A stretch of 64,000 nt of DNA from Eucalyptus grandis (GCF_016545825.1 NC_052612.1:49397738-49461737); one strand, 5' to 3'. Counted from the first letter of the stretch, positions 11,166-22,344 are shown. Notes: generated by a model from the letters alone, not told the origin. Numbers and translations are program-made.

Positions 11166-11711
11166 TGGATAAGTCACCTTGGTGAACTTGACGCTCGAGA
11201 GCATTGACCTAGAATGGTCCGTCTGACATGTAATCGACTAGATCGATTGATCATTGCTTTGATTTGATGTTGTGAATTGATTGACTGAATGGAAATGACC
11301 GTGAGTGGTCTTGTTGGCATATAATCGACTAAGTCGATTGGATCGATGCTTCGATTGGTGATATGATTGCTTGGGTGCCTATTATGAATTGTACTGACTT
11401 GCAGGTGGGATCTGAGGCCAAGGTAAGTCATCTGCCCTGTGCGTGTTTAGGCAGCCTGTAGTATAATAGTTTACTAATGGGGCCTTAGTGGGGTAGAACT
11501 CGCTGAGACGTAGTCTCATCCCGGTTTGGGGAAATCATTTCAGGACCCCGTTGAGGAGCTGAGGAGGAATCTGAGAAGGAGTACTCTGCAGTGAAACTTA
11601 AGGAGAAGAATTTTTGGGAGAAGAAGATAATCCCGAGAAGGGCCTTGAGTACGGCCCGGGTGAACTGAAAGACCTTTAAATTTTTGGGAGAAGAAGATAA
11701 TCCCCTTTTTG

Positions 11712-11723
11712 TGGTATCAGAGC
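11712..11723 (+). other. Primer-binding site of the gypsy element (initiator tRNA-Met)
   Basis: TGGTATCAGAGC is complementary to the 3' end of initiator tRNA-Met. It lies directly after the patched end of the 5' LTR and sets the plus-strand orientation. Confidence 0.85.
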
Positions 11724-11905
11724 GAAGTTCAAGATTGGAGTGATAAGGAGCGTTGACCATGGGATAGTTAGTAGGAAAGACCTTTAAATTCATGCTGGTG
11801 CATGTTTGTGTTAGTTGAATGCTAGAATTGTTTGTTGTGTATGGATCACTCACCTTTTAATCCAGTGTGGATTTGGAAGACGGGTTTCAGTGTAAAGACT
11901 AAACC

Positions 11906-12660
11906 ATGGGTGAGCAAGAGTTGAGAACTCCTAGTAAGAGGGCAATGTCCTCTATGACTCGGGATAATGCATTTACAAAGGTCAGTACCCGAGGTGGTTA
12001 TGGTAGAGTGTCGGCTTTGGCCAGCTTGAGCGTAAGAGTACCACTGCAGGTTGGTACTAGTGTAGCAGCGTCGAATGATCCTAAGTTCGGCAGGATCGTT
12101 CTGATGCTAGTGTTCCTTGGGAACTGGATGAGCCATCAGGCTAAGGATCGAGCCGCCGTCAGTGCCGCAACCGTCGTTGTCGCCTCACCTGCTGAGATCC
12201 AGAGTGGAGATGTGATCCGAGAGCAAGTCATTGCATTCGAGCCGAGGTATAAATCCAGTCCAGGTAGAATTGGAAATCGGTCAGGGAAAAGACCGAGGTC
12301 GAGAGAAAAGTATTCTATTCCACACGCGAGGAAGGGTGGGGTAGTCAAGTCAGCACCGAGTCAAATAGATCAGGTTGTTTCCGAACGTGATGATGGAGAT
12401 CGGTCTTATGTTAATCCTAGGACGCGAAATTGTTTGGAGTATAGCCAACATGGATATCTGGTCGGGAGTGGTCCTAGCAGACTGATGGGGCAACCAGAAA
12501 GAGTTTGTACTGTCACTTGGCAGGAGATAGAATACTCACCTGATAGGTGTCAGAATTGTAGAAGGAAGCATGGATGAATCCAGTGTCTGAGTATGGCTAG
12601 AACGTGCTATAATTGCAATCAGCACGGTCGTCGGGTGAAAGACTATCAGTGAAAGTCCAA
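11906..12660 (+). pseudogene. Gypsy gag remnant with degenerate zinc knuckles
   Basis: An open frame of 223 codons starts with ATG at 11906 (MGEQELRTPSKRAMSS) and stops at 12577. It is basic and low in complexity. The central capsid-type gag domain expected of this clade is not recognisable, so a large internal loss is likely. Its end (CQNCRRKHG) and the next segment after a stop (CYNCNQHGRR, about 12609-12640) resemble two damaged CCHC zinc knuckles of nucleocapsid. The position just after the primer site supports gag. There is no intact product. Confidence 0.6.
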
Positions 12661-13320
12661 TTGAACACTGACTCCGCTACCTCAGTTAGGACGCCATTAG
12701 GGTGGCAAAAAGGACAAGAATGGAACCAACCTGGCACTAGTCAAAGGAAGAATGTTTAGGGGAAAATTCTATCAGGGTATCGTGGCAGAGTTTTGGTGAA
12801 GTTTGAGGAACTTCAGTTTATTGAAATAAGTGAGAGAAAGGGGAATCACTGGCAATAGTTATGCTTGACTGGTTGCTGAGGAGTATTTTTAATGCTATAT
12901 GAGTAGAGTGAACTCATAGAGCATCTTGTGATAATGAATCATGGTTATGGAATAATCCAGTTTAGTTTATTAGTTTGCGAAAATGTCGAGATTATTAAGA
13001 GTTGAAAAGAATTTTCGATTTCATTAATCTCGTTGGTTAAAGATAATCCGTTTGTTAGACGGAGGTTGCCAAGATTGATTTGACAACTGTAGTGGATGTG
13101 TCAGTTGAGAAATAGAATGTGAAGAAGGTGGCCGTGATACAGAAAATTTCTAAGATGGTTCCAAAAGAATTGCTAGGGTTACTGTCAGAAAGAGAGATAG
13201 AATTTGTAATTGAACTAGCACCGGGATAGAGCCACTCTCGAAGGCTTCTTACCAGTTGTTGTTGTCTGAATTGGTAGAATTGAAGATGCAGATGTGATGA
13301 TTGATGAATGAGGAATTCGT
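12661..13320 (+). other. Degenerate gypsy interval where protease and early RT should lie
   Basis: No open frame or protease active-site motif is readable here. The interval separates the damaged gag from the first recognisable RT codons, so it is probably a collapsed and mutated protease plus N-terminal RT region. Confidence 0.5.
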
Positions 13321-14384
13321 GCATATCAGTGCATCACTTTGGGGAAACATCAGTTTTGTTTGTGAGAAGAAGAAATATGGTTTGTTGCGAGTGTGCATTG
13401 ACCATCGTCAACTCAATTAGGTGAAGATCAAAGACAAGTGTTCTTTGTCAAAGATCAATGAATGGTATGACTAGTTATAAAGAGTATCGATGTTTTAAAG
13501 GTCAACTTGAGATTATGAAGTCGTCAGTTGCGAACCAGGAAGGAGGTTGTACGAAAGACAACTGTTCGTACTTGATATGGTCTTTACGAGAGTATTGTAA
13601 AAGATCGTTTGGCATGGTGAACACTCCAGTTGCTGTCATGGATTTGACAAACAGTGTTCGAGGAATATCTAGATCGTTTGTGATTGTGTTCATTGATGAC
13701 ATCTTAGTTTATTCGAGAAGTAATGAAGAGCATGAGAATCATCTGAGAGTAGTACTCCAGACCTTAAGAACTCATCAGCTGTATGCTAAGTTTAGCAAAT
13801 GCGAATTTTGGTTGACTCGTGTTGCATTCTTAGGTCATGTGATTTCCGAGGAAGGAATCTCCATCGACCCGAGCAAGATAGAAGCCGTGATCAAGTGGCC
13901 GAGACCATCGATAGTGACAGAGATCAGAAGTTTTCTGGGGTTAGCAGGTTATTACAGACGGTTTGTAGAAGGGTTCTCATCGATAGCGTCACCTCTGACA
14001 AAGCTCCTGAAGAAAGAAGAGAAATTTATATGGACAGACAAGTATGAGCATAGTTTCCAAGAGCTGAAGGAAAAGCTGACTACCGCACCTGTGCTGACGA
14101 TTCCATCTGGTCCTGGAGGATTCAAGATCTATAGTGATGTGTCATTTAAGGGATTGGGTTGCGTGTTGATGCAACATGGCAGAGTTGTTGTGTACGCTTC
14201 CCGGCAGTTAATACCTCATGAATTGAATTATCTAACGCATGACTTAGAACTCGCAGCCATCATATTTGCGTTGAAGATTTGGATACACTACTTGTACGGA
14301 GAAAAGTTTTAGATTTTCATGGACCATCAGAGTCTCAAGTATTTGTTCTCACAGAAGGAGTTGAACATGAGACAGCGCCGATGA
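13320..14384 (+). pseudogene. Gypsy reverse transcriptase and RNase H, decayed
   Basis: The translation from about 13340 resembles RT finger sequences (KKKYGLLRVCIDHRQLN) but meets a TAG. The open frame 13458-14312 carries the catalytic FIDDILVYS, the CEFWL and FLGHVIS motifs, the [17 protein letters not shown] connection and RNase H motifs ([29 protein letters not shown]). A stop at 14310-14312 and another near 14382 cut the RNase H end (DHQSLKYLFSQKELNMRQRR). The usual RT segment between the fingers and FIDD is partly missing. The enzyme cannot be made from this copy. Confidence 0.85.
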
Positions 14385-15965
14385 ATGGAATTGCTGAAGG
14401 ATTACGACTGTGATATTCTATATCACCCGGGAAAGGCGAACAAGGTCGCCGATGCATTGAGCCGGAAGTCTTCAATAGTACAAATCTTGGTTAAAGAGTG
14501 GAACTTAATCGAGAGAGCTCGGGATTCGGAATTCAAATTTGAGGTAGGCCACCTTTCTAGTTTTATGGCCACCCTCAGAATTGAACCGGATGTCCAGGTC
14601 AGAATCAAAGAACTCCAACTGACAGATCTAGATGTACAGAGAATTCTTCAAGAGGAAACCGATAAAAGAAAGGCTGATTTTCAAGTTTCTAATGATGGGG
14701 TACTGAGGCTTCGTGGACGTTTGGTTGTACCTGACGATGTAGAGCTTAGAGAGGATATTTTATCTGAAGCACATCGTAACAGTTACAGCGTTCATCCTGG
14801 AAGTACCAAGATGTATCAAAATCTGCGTCAACACTACTGGTGGTCAGGTATGAAGGCGGACATCGCCAAACATGTGGCCAAGTGTTTGACTTGTCAGCAA
14901 GTAAAAGCCCAGCATTGCAAGCCGGGAGGACTTTTGCAACCTCTCGCGATCCCAGAATGGAAGTGGGAGCATATCACGATGGATTTCGTGACTGGACTAC
15001 CAAGGAGTCAAAGAGGAAATGATTCAATTTGGGTAGTAGTCGACAGGTTGACAAAATCAGCTCACTTCATTGCAGTTCGAAAGGACCTCAGTCTTGATAG
15101 GCACGCAGAACTGTATGTGTGTCAAGTGGTTCGTATGCGTGGAGTGCCGGTTACGATAACATCTGATAGAGACCCGAGGTTTACTGCTGCTTTTTGGAAG
15201 AGCTTGCAGAGTGCTTTAGGTACAAAGCTTCAGTATAGTATGGCGTATCATCCTCAGACGGATGGCCAGTCTGAAAGGACAATTCAGACTCTTGAAGACA
15301 TGCTGAGAGCTTGTGTAATAGACTTCAAAGGAAGTTGGGAAGATCAGCTTCATCTGGTGGAATTCGCCTGCAACAACAGTTATCAGCAGAGCATCAAGAT
15401 GGCTCCATTTGAAGCGTTGTATGGCAGAGCATGCAGAACTCCAGTGTGTTGGGATGAAGTCGGAGAAAGGAAGATAACAGGCCTAGAGTTGGTTCAGCAA
15501 TCAGTAGATGCCATGGCAGTGATCAGAGACAGATTAAAGACAGCACAGAGCAGGCAGAAAAGTTATGCAGATAAGCGTCGAAGGTCTTTGGAATTCTAAG
15601 TTGCTGATCACGTTTTTCTGAAAGTGTCACCAATGAGGGGAACTTTGCGCTTTGGTAAGAAAGGCAAACTGAGTCCGAGGTACGTAGGTCCGTTTGAGAT
15701 TCTTGAAAGAATCGGAAACCTAGCGTATCGTCTTGCGTTGCCACCAAGATTGGCGCAAGTGTATGATGTCTTTCACGTGTCGATGTTAAGGAAGTACGAG
15801 CCTGACCCGACCCACGTGCTCAATTTCGAGGAATTGGACGTGGATGACCGTGTGTCATACGTTGAAAGCCCGGTTCAGATTGTTGATCGTAAAGAGCAAG
15901 TTCTGTACAAAGACCATTCCGTTGGTCAAAGTGGTGCGGCAACACCACGGCACTTGAAGGAGTGA
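14385..15965 (+). pseudogene. Gypsy integrase with GPY/F module and chromodomain relic
   Basis: The 14385-15599 frame starts in the end of RNase H (DYDCDILYHPGKANKVADAL). It then shows the HHCC zinc-binding region (HRNSYSVHPG … CLTCQQVKA) and the DDE core: Asp in ITMDFVTGLP, Asp in TSDRDPRF, and Glu in HPQTDGQSERTIQTLEDML. A TAA at 15597-15599 separates it from the next frame (15624-15965), which has the GPY/F motif (RYVGPFEILERIGNLAYRLA) and VYDVFHVSMLRKY. A chromodomain-type tail (VQIVDRKEQVL) follows but goes out of frame. The chromodomain normally guides chromovirus insertion into heterochromatin. This copy is broken but is the best-preserved part of the element. Confidence 0.88.
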
Positions 15966-16039
15966 CTTGGGAAATAAGAGTCGATGAGACAGTTGTACCC
16001 CCACCTTTTTAATCAAAGTGTGTAATGGTTTAAATTTCG

Positions 16040-16069
16040 AGGACGAAATTTTTATAAGAGGAGAAGAGT
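16040..16069 (+). other. Purine-rich tract before the gypsy 3' LTR
   Basis: After TTTCGAGGACGAAATT, a motif often found at this place in Tekay-type elements, comes AAGAGGAGAAGAGT, and then the LTR start TGTGACATCC at 16070. This is the likely plus-strand primer. Confidence 0.7.
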
Positions 16070-19000
16070 TGTGACATCCTGAAATTCGACTCCGTTTCGA
16101 TAAAGTGAAATGGGCATTTCGTTGACGTGCCTATAGTCATTTTTCTCTGAGCTGATCACTCACGAGTTAACTAACCTATTGGGTGAAGCCGTTAAGGGAT
16201 GTATCTGCGGTAAAATCCCTAAAAGCTACCTAATTACTTGGATTTGGCTAAAATCACGTCTGAACGATTCTAACCACGAAATTGAATTCGATTTCGGGAA
16301 TCAAATATTCGAGCGTGTCATAATTCATTTTTTTGGATCCTATCTCATCGTCCGACAAATTATTGACGAGTCCGAAATTTCGAGAAAGAAATTATCGGAA
16401 GAAAAATTGAAGACCGAAAGAAAATAAAAAAATGAAAGAGAAAAGAAAATAAAATAAGAATAATTGTAGTATTTTTATTTTATTTTCTCTCTCTCCCTCT
16501 CTCTTCTTTTCTCTCTTTTCCTCTCTCTCTTCTCTCTCATTTTCCCTCCCCCTTCGTGCGAGCCCCCACCGCCGCCCTCTCTCTCTCTTTTCTTTTTCCC
16601 TCTTTGACCGGTCAAGCCTTATCCTCTCCTCCCCTCTCTCATCTCTCTCCTCGACACTCTCTCTACCCCCTCCGTTCGAGCGAAACCCGAAGCGGAGGAA
16701 GAACAGTGGGCTGCGGCCCCACCGTCGCGCTGTCCCCCGCCGCACCTGCCACAAGCCGACCGCCCGCGCGCCGCTCGCGGCCGTCCGCCGTCCGCGCACG
16801 CCCCGCGTCCGTCGCTCGCTGCAGCGCCTCCCCCGCGCGACCCAGCCCCTGTTCCGCCTCGTCCGGCCACTCGGCCACCGCCCGCCCCGTCCCCTTCACC
16901 CTCCGCCGGCCTCCCTCGCCGCCCTAGCCGCCGGACGAGCTTCGTCCAGCCAAGAACAGTGGCTGGAAAAGTGGGTTTCCAGCTCTGTTCAAGGCCGTTT
17001 TGGGCCGTTTCCGGGCTCCGAACCCGAGGCCCGCTTTGGAGTTTGTTGTTCCTCGCGTCGCCCCGTCGGATTGATCCGATTTGCGCGCGATTTGGTGAGT
17101 AATCTCACTAATCCCTGATTAGTTAGCTAATTATGCTTAAGGTTGGTTTATTTTTAATTAATTAGGTTTATGTGGTTAGATTAGTATGGATTAGTGTTTA
17201 TTAGTCAATTGTGATACGAATTAGCCAAATTGAGTGTGCAATTGGCAAGTAGACGTGGTCTACTATTTATTGAAAGTGTCTCGGGATTTTCCCGACCCTT
17301 AGTGGGCTCCAATTAGGCTTTTGGGGCCTAAGGGGGAATTTTGGTATTTAAATATTAATTTTCGGAATTAAATTAAATAATTATTTATTTTTCGAAAATT
17401 CATCTGGGATGGCCCGAGACCGAATATTATGCTGATGACCATGGTGAAGTCCATTTATTTAATCGGGCTTTATTTTGAGCTAAATCGAATTTTTAATATT
17501 AATTATTTAATTTTCGAAATTAATTAATTAATTATTTATTTTCCGAAAATTCAATTGAGATGGTAAATGACCAGATTTTATGCTGATGACCGTGGTGAAA
17601 TCCGTTTATTTAATTGGGTTTTATTTTTGTGCTAAATCGAATTTTTTAATATTTATTAATTAATTTTCGAAATTAATTAATTAAGTAATTATTTTTCGGA
17701 AATTAAGATTTTGATGGCCGACGACCGAAATCTCGTGCTGATTGTCGTGGCGCAGTCAGTTTATTTATTTGAGTTCTACGTTGCATGGAATTAAATAAAT
17801 TGTGATGTTTTAGGATTTACCTAAATTGATTTGGAATTGATTGAGATTGAATGATTGATTGGTAGATGGCCGAATATGTTTATTTAGCATTTATAATGCT
17901 TTGATGAGTTGTAAAGTGGATGGAGTTATGAGAGAATTGGAAATACTCTGGGATTGAATCGATCAGACAAGGTGTATGGACCTACGTGGTTCGGTGATTG
18001 GGACATCACTGGCGAAAACGGCGCCTTAAAGAACGCACGTATCGGTCTAGTACTCATATTGTTATAGGCATGTATGGTTCGGTGATTAAGGACATCACTG
18101 GCGAAAACGGCGCCTTAAAGAACACATACACTTGTCTATTAAATACATTGTTATAGGCATGTGTGGTTCGGTGATTATGGACCTCACTGGCGAAAACAGC
18201 GCCTTAAAGAACGCACACAATTGTCTATTGAGTACATGGTTATAGGCATGCGTGGTTCGGTGACTAAGGATGTCACTGGCGAAAACGGCGCCTTAAAGAA
18301 CGCACGCAATTGTCTAATGGATAAGTCACCTTGGTGAACTTGACGCCCGAGAGCATTGACCTAGAATGGTCCGTCTAACATGTAATCGACTAGGTCGACT
18401 GATCATTGCTTTGATTTGATGTTGTGAATTGATTGACTGAATGGAAATGACCGTGAGTGGTCTTGTTGGCATATAATCGACTAGGTCGATTTGATCGATG
18501 CTTCGATTGGTGATATGATTGCTTGGGTACCTATTATGAATTGTACTGACTTGCGGGTGGGATGCGAGGCCAAGGTAAGTCATCTGCCCTGTGCGTGTTT
18601 AGGCAGCCTGTAGTATAATAGTTTACTAATGGGGCCTTAGTGGGGTAGAACTCGCTGAGACGTAGTCTCATCCCGGTTTGGGGAAATCATTTCAGGACCC
18701 CATTGAGGAGCTGAGGAGGAATCTGAGAAGGAGTACTCTGCAGTGAAACTTAAGGAGAAGAATTTTTGGGAGAAGAAGATAATCCCGAGAAAGGCCTTGA
18801 GTACGGCCCGGGTGAACTGAAATTCTATCTTCTTTTGAGATCTCCATTTTGATGTGAATAGAGATAGAGTAAAAAGTTGTGAAGTACTCTGGTTTGTGTT
18901 TTGTATAAAAGTTTGGTTATAAGTTTCAATATGAAAAATATGGCTCTGCTTTTCTATCTCATCGTTTTATTGTCTGGAGATTTTAACTGCTTTCGCATGT

Positions 19001-19104
19001 GCTTAATAAATGAAAGGGTCGGCGATACATAGTCCTGGGATATCGCATTATAAAATCGACCAAGTGAGAAGGATGTGTGCGTGCCCAAGGATCGGAGCGT
19101 GACA
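16070..19104 (+). repeat. Gypsy 3' LTR, full length (3035 bp)
   Basis: This LTR runs from TGTGACATCC to GCGTGACA and is followed by CTGTT, so both ends are certain. It aligns with the 5' LTR up to about 18829, with a few percent of differences, but has four instead of six tandem units. It also keeps the last 275 bases (18830-19104) lost from the 5' copy. The GC-rich frames at 16392-16927 are on both strands and look non-coding. Confidence 0.92.
17975..18320 (+). repeat. Tandem array inside the 3' LTR, four units of about 87 bp
   Basis: The units are the same as at 10655-11165, but four copies are present. The different copy number shows that units were gained or lost after insertion, or that the assembly collapsed one array. 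Confidence 0.88.
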
Positions 19105-19471
19105 CTGTTTGCCCATACAATCAGGATTTTGGTTTTCATAAGTAGATACTTTCCAAGTTTACTTGCCTTTCAAAATATTAGAGTATCAAAATTAATTCCA
19201 TTAAAGATAGCCAATCATGTAGGTGCTATATCCAACCAGAAAGCTATCCATAAGCCATACGGACCGAACCTTTGAAGAAATAAAGATAATCTTGTGTCTG
19301 GATAAGTCTTCATTCTTCAATGGTGTTTAGTCTGGAATTTGTTAGTGTGGACAGACTTTGACACTAAAGTCTAATAGTCATCAGACTTTGACACCAAAGT
19401 CTGGAAGTCTTCAGACTAGACTTTGGATAAGTTTTGTCAACTTCAAAACATTAAAGGAGTTTTATCCAACA
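19105..19471 (-). repeat. Sirevirus 5' LTR, distal part, starting with the right CTGTT
   Basis: After the gypsy element the copia LTR resumes with the second CTGTT (19105-19109). It ends at 19471 with TTTTATCCAACA, the minus-strand LTR start. Bases 19191-19471 match the other LTR at 1-282. The motif CAGACTTTG occurs several times here and in 1-282. Confidence 0.85.
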
Positions 19472-20104
19472 AATGTAAGCTATGGTATGTACTCGACCAA
19501 ACATAGCTCATGCAAAGGGAGTTGTGAGCAGATATATGGCAAATCCAAGAATAAAGTATTGGGAAGTTGTAAGTAATTATTAAGATACTTGAGAGGCACT
19601 TAAAGTATATCATTATGTTTTATGAAAAACGGTGTAACTTTACAAGGCTTTGTTGATGCAAATCTTGGTGATGACTTGGACAATAGGAGGAGCACCTCGA
19701 GTTATGCTTTAACCTTAAGTGGCACTACAATCATTTGGATGTCTAGACTTCTAACATGTGTGTCTCTCTCAACTATCAAGGCAGAGTATGTTGCTATATT
19801 TGAAGTTGGTAAAGAAATGATTTGGTTGAAAATTTTTCTAAAAGAGATAGGCAAGGAACATGATAACAATGTTATTTTCAGTGACAGTCACAGTGCTATT
19901 TGTCTTACAAAGAATCCCGTATTTCATTCAAGGATAAAACATATTGAGTTAAAATATCATCAAATTCATCAGTTGATAAATGATGGGACTTTGTCAATGA
20001 AAAAGATTCTTGGTGCAGAAAATCCGACAAATATGTTAACAAAGGTTGTCACTACTGAGAAACTGAGGTTGTGCATTGCCTCAGTTGGCCTCCATAGTAA
20101 GTGA
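19472..20104 (+). pseudogene. Tnt1-like copia RT/RNase H fragment
   Basis: The reading starts in the late RT/RNase H spacer (SRYMAN-type residues near 19530) and continues as an open frame 19622-20104. It has the RNase H motifs GFVDANLGDDLDNRRSTSSY, AEYVA, DSHSAICLTKNPVFHSRIKH and the usual end. The sequence type is that of Tnt1/Tork-like elements. The upstream part of the element is absent because the Sirevirus inserted here, and the missing 5' half should lie left of the window. A frameshift lies in the first 150 bases. Confidence 0.85.
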
Positions 20105-20210
20105 TGAGGGAGGCCGCTGTACTAGGACAATTTGGGCTACAAAGATAAAAACTATGAAAGATTATTGCTATTTTTTTTTTTTTTTTGAAGATCAGCCTCT
20201 AAGTGGGAGA

Positions 20211-20543
20211 TTAATAAAATTGTGGAGTCTGATAGAGGAAAATAATACTCAAACGCAAAAATAATTTATTTTAGGCAGTTACCAATCCTGTAATAGCATA
20301 CATGTAATTTTCATATTAATTATGTATGCCCTAGACTTTTACTATATATAGGGCAATATATTTTATAATTGTAATGCTGAAACTTGTAACCTAGGGCTTG
20401 TAACACTAATATTGATAGTGAAAGAATGCTTAGGGTAGCACAGTGGTTTTCTCTTTTCTCGACTTCGAGAAGGGTTTTCCACGTAAAAATTTTCACTTGT
20501 TTTCTTCTCTATTTTTTCTCTACGTATATTTGCGTTCCTAACA
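20211..20543 (+). repeat. 3' LTR of the Tnt1-like element
   Basis: A short LTR of about 330 bp follows the purine tract AAGTGGGAGA at 20201-20210. It has a TATA-like ACTATATATAGG near 20340 and ends TTCCTAACA at 20543. The first bases look mutated from the expected TG start. Confidence 0.72.
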
Positions 20544-22070
20544 CCTTAGTCTTCTTGGAAACTCTTCCCCCCTCTCACGAGTCCTTTCAAGAACATCATG
20601 CTCTCGCCCCTCTCTCTATCTCCATCCTCTAGATATATACTTGTTTTCCTGATTACTAAACAGAAGAGGCCAAACCTTTGTGTTTATTTCTCTTCTTGTC
20701 ACTGCAAGCAAACCGTGCAATGCCGACACCTATAGATCTTCCCTCCCCATACCTTGAAAAATCTTGTATCCTAAGTATGACGTTAAAAGGTTTCATCTCA
20801 GGCTTGTCTGGACCTGAGGATCTCTGGGATGTAAAACCTCTAGGAGGACATGGTAAAGAGCAGATAGTATATCAATTGAAGATGGGAGGCCTGCGGGCAT
20901 GGTCCCTTAAATAAGGAAAACATCCTAGCAGCCCCTCCGCCAAATGGAGACAAGCGCAAGAGGCGGAAAGAAATTCCCCTTCTTTCGTGAAGTCACCCTT
21001 CAACCACTTCAAGGATCCAAAGAAGCTCCTTTATATCCACAGATGCACAAACAACCCAAGTCAAAGAGAATAAGAAAACAAGGACATGTCCACCGGTTGT
21101 TTTGACCCGCTCGGCAACCGCCAGTCAGTCCAATTTTAGGTCTAGGCAGGCCGATTCCAATTCCCAGTTTTGGGAATTGACCATCCTGAAATCAATCATC
21201 TTTAACAGCAAGACACTTGATGCCCACGGGTACAATCATTTGGGAAAATTCTAAAGAAAGAAAAACCCCTATTTTCTTTTTATTGTTGGGGTGGATAAGA
21301 GGCGGAAGACGGGCACTTTTAAGAGGGGTCTTTGACTTTCAAAGGGAAAAAGGACCCATTTTTTTGGCCTAGCTCTCTTCATCTTGATCCGAAAGGCACA
21401 GATTTTGGGGGACCGCAATCTTTATTTTCGTTCTCCTGTGGTACCATCAAGGCAATCCAGTTGTAGCCAAGGGATTTCCGGCGCCGTTCGATTTGGTCCC
21501 TCGTCGTGAACTACCAACCATAGCTATAGTTGGCGCTCCTCTATTCTGCCCTGTTTTGCGGCCATAGAAGGCAAAGAGCTTGAATCACGAGTACTGCTGT
21601 CATGCTGGCTCAGATCTCAGCATCCGATGGTCCTTGAAGCTTCTGGCCTCTAGGCGTCATCGATTTCAAGGTGGGTAGGTTTCAGACCTGTACTCTATCA
21701 CATTATAATCAATTTCCTCTTTTTGAATCATTATCCTATCCTAATTTTTTCGATCTGATTCTAGGTCTATTCTTTTTGCACTATAACCTATTTTGTATCC
21801 GTCTGATATCACGGCTTCGAATTTTACATAAATACACAAGAAAATAACAATATAATCCTCATAATATATAATCAATAAGTACATGAACTTTTTGACTAAA
21901 CGAAAAACTAAAGATCCACAATACCAATTATCATAAACAAATATAACAAGGCAAATTAAAAATCCTAACATTACATAAACATTAATAGTAAATATGGGTC
22001 TAATATTAGTCTTGTTCCCACAACTACTTTTATCTAAAACGATTAACAAATCTTTCTAATACTAGTAAAA
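20544..22070. other. Unassigned intergenic sequence
   Basis: About 1.5 kb has no recognisable gene. A short plus frame (20678-20914) has no domain I know. There is no clear transposon terminus. The sequence could be decayed mobile DNA or old flank of the TPP2 segmental copy that starts near 22345. Confidence 0.5.
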
Positions 22071-22266
22071 ATCAGTTCCAAAACCGGTCCAATTGGTATG
22101 ATTCCTAGGTGGGCTTTACTTAGAATCGGGAAATGGACCAGTTTCAACCAGTTCTCAAAAAATGGAACTAGTTCTTGGATCGGTTCAAACAAGAACCTGT
22201 TCTTGGACCTATTTTCCAAATGATTTAGTCCGGTTCCTAAAAAACTCGATCTGGTTGCACACCCTT
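22071..22266. mobile_element. End of a hAT-like non-autonomous element (partial)
   Basis: The block is rich in GGTTC/GAACC words (AACCGGTCC, TTGGATCGGTTC, GTCCGGTTCC) and ends GGTTGCACACCCTTA. It resembles the terminal region of the hAT element in TPP2 intron 24 (53857-54674), which ends GATCACCCCTA. I could not define the other end or a target duplication. Confidence 0.45.
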
Positions 22267-22344
22267 ACTGGCCTCAACCTAGTCTCCCGTTGCAGCCTCT
22301 TCACGCTCAGCTGACCAGGTAATCTATCACTCTCTGTCCTGCCC

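Larger units (their letters stand above)
8730..11711 (+). repeat. Gypsy 5' LTR, 3' end replaced by a short patch
   Basis: The LTR starts TGTGACATCC. It has a CT-rich tract (about 9130-9350), a GC-rich segment (9210-9770), an AT-rich part with TTTTCGGAATT-type motifs and a six-copy tandem array (10655-11165). It matches the 3' LTR until about 11669 and then lacks the last 275 bases seen at 18830-19104. In their place is a patch made of two local duplications: 11680-11704 copies 11611-11634, and 11667-11682 copies 11775-11790. The long proline- and arginine-rich frames in the GC-rich part occur on both strands, and I do not regard them as genes. Confidence 0.87.
8730..19104 (+). mobile_element. 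Ty3/gypsy chromovirus, Tekay/Del type, inserted in the Sirevirus LTR
   Basis: The element has about 3 kb LTRs (8730-11711 and 16070-19104), a tRNA-Met primer site at 11712, a degraded gag region, gypsy-order pol (RT, RNase H, integrase with GPY/F and a chromodomain relic) and a purine tract before the 3' LTR. It is flanked by CTGTT on both sides. The RT-RNase H-integrase order, the GPFEIL module and the chromodomain-like tail indicate a chromovirus. The very long LTR starting TGTGACATCC fits Tekay/Del. Stops occur in gag, RT and RNase H, so it is non-autonomous. Its two LTRs look a few percent diverged by eye, so it is younger than the host Sirevirus, as nesting requires. Confidence 0.92.
1..19471 (-). 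mobile_element. Sirevirus-like Ty1/copia retrotransposon, interrupted by a gypsy element
   Basis: This is a copia element read on the minus strand. It consists of 1-8729 and 19110-19471, and the part between belongs to a younger gypsy insertion. The 5' LTR (8129-8729 plus 19110-19471, about 963 bp) is followed by a primer site complementary to initiator tRNA-Met, then gag, then pol in copia order (protease, integrase, RT, RNase H), then an extra ORF, purine-rich tracts and the 3' LTR, which runs off the window at base 1. The extra ORF after pol and the repeated polypurine tracts are Sirevirus traits. Stops and frameshifts break every ORF, so the copy is not autonomous. It inserted into a Tnt1-like copia element. 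The 5-bp target duplication cannot be checked because the left flank lies outside the window. Confidence 0.88.

Noticed and set aside
20678..20914. 78-codon plus-strand frame after the Tnt1-like LTR
   Set aside because: There is no recognisable domain, no splice context and no duplicate; kept only as unassigned sequence.
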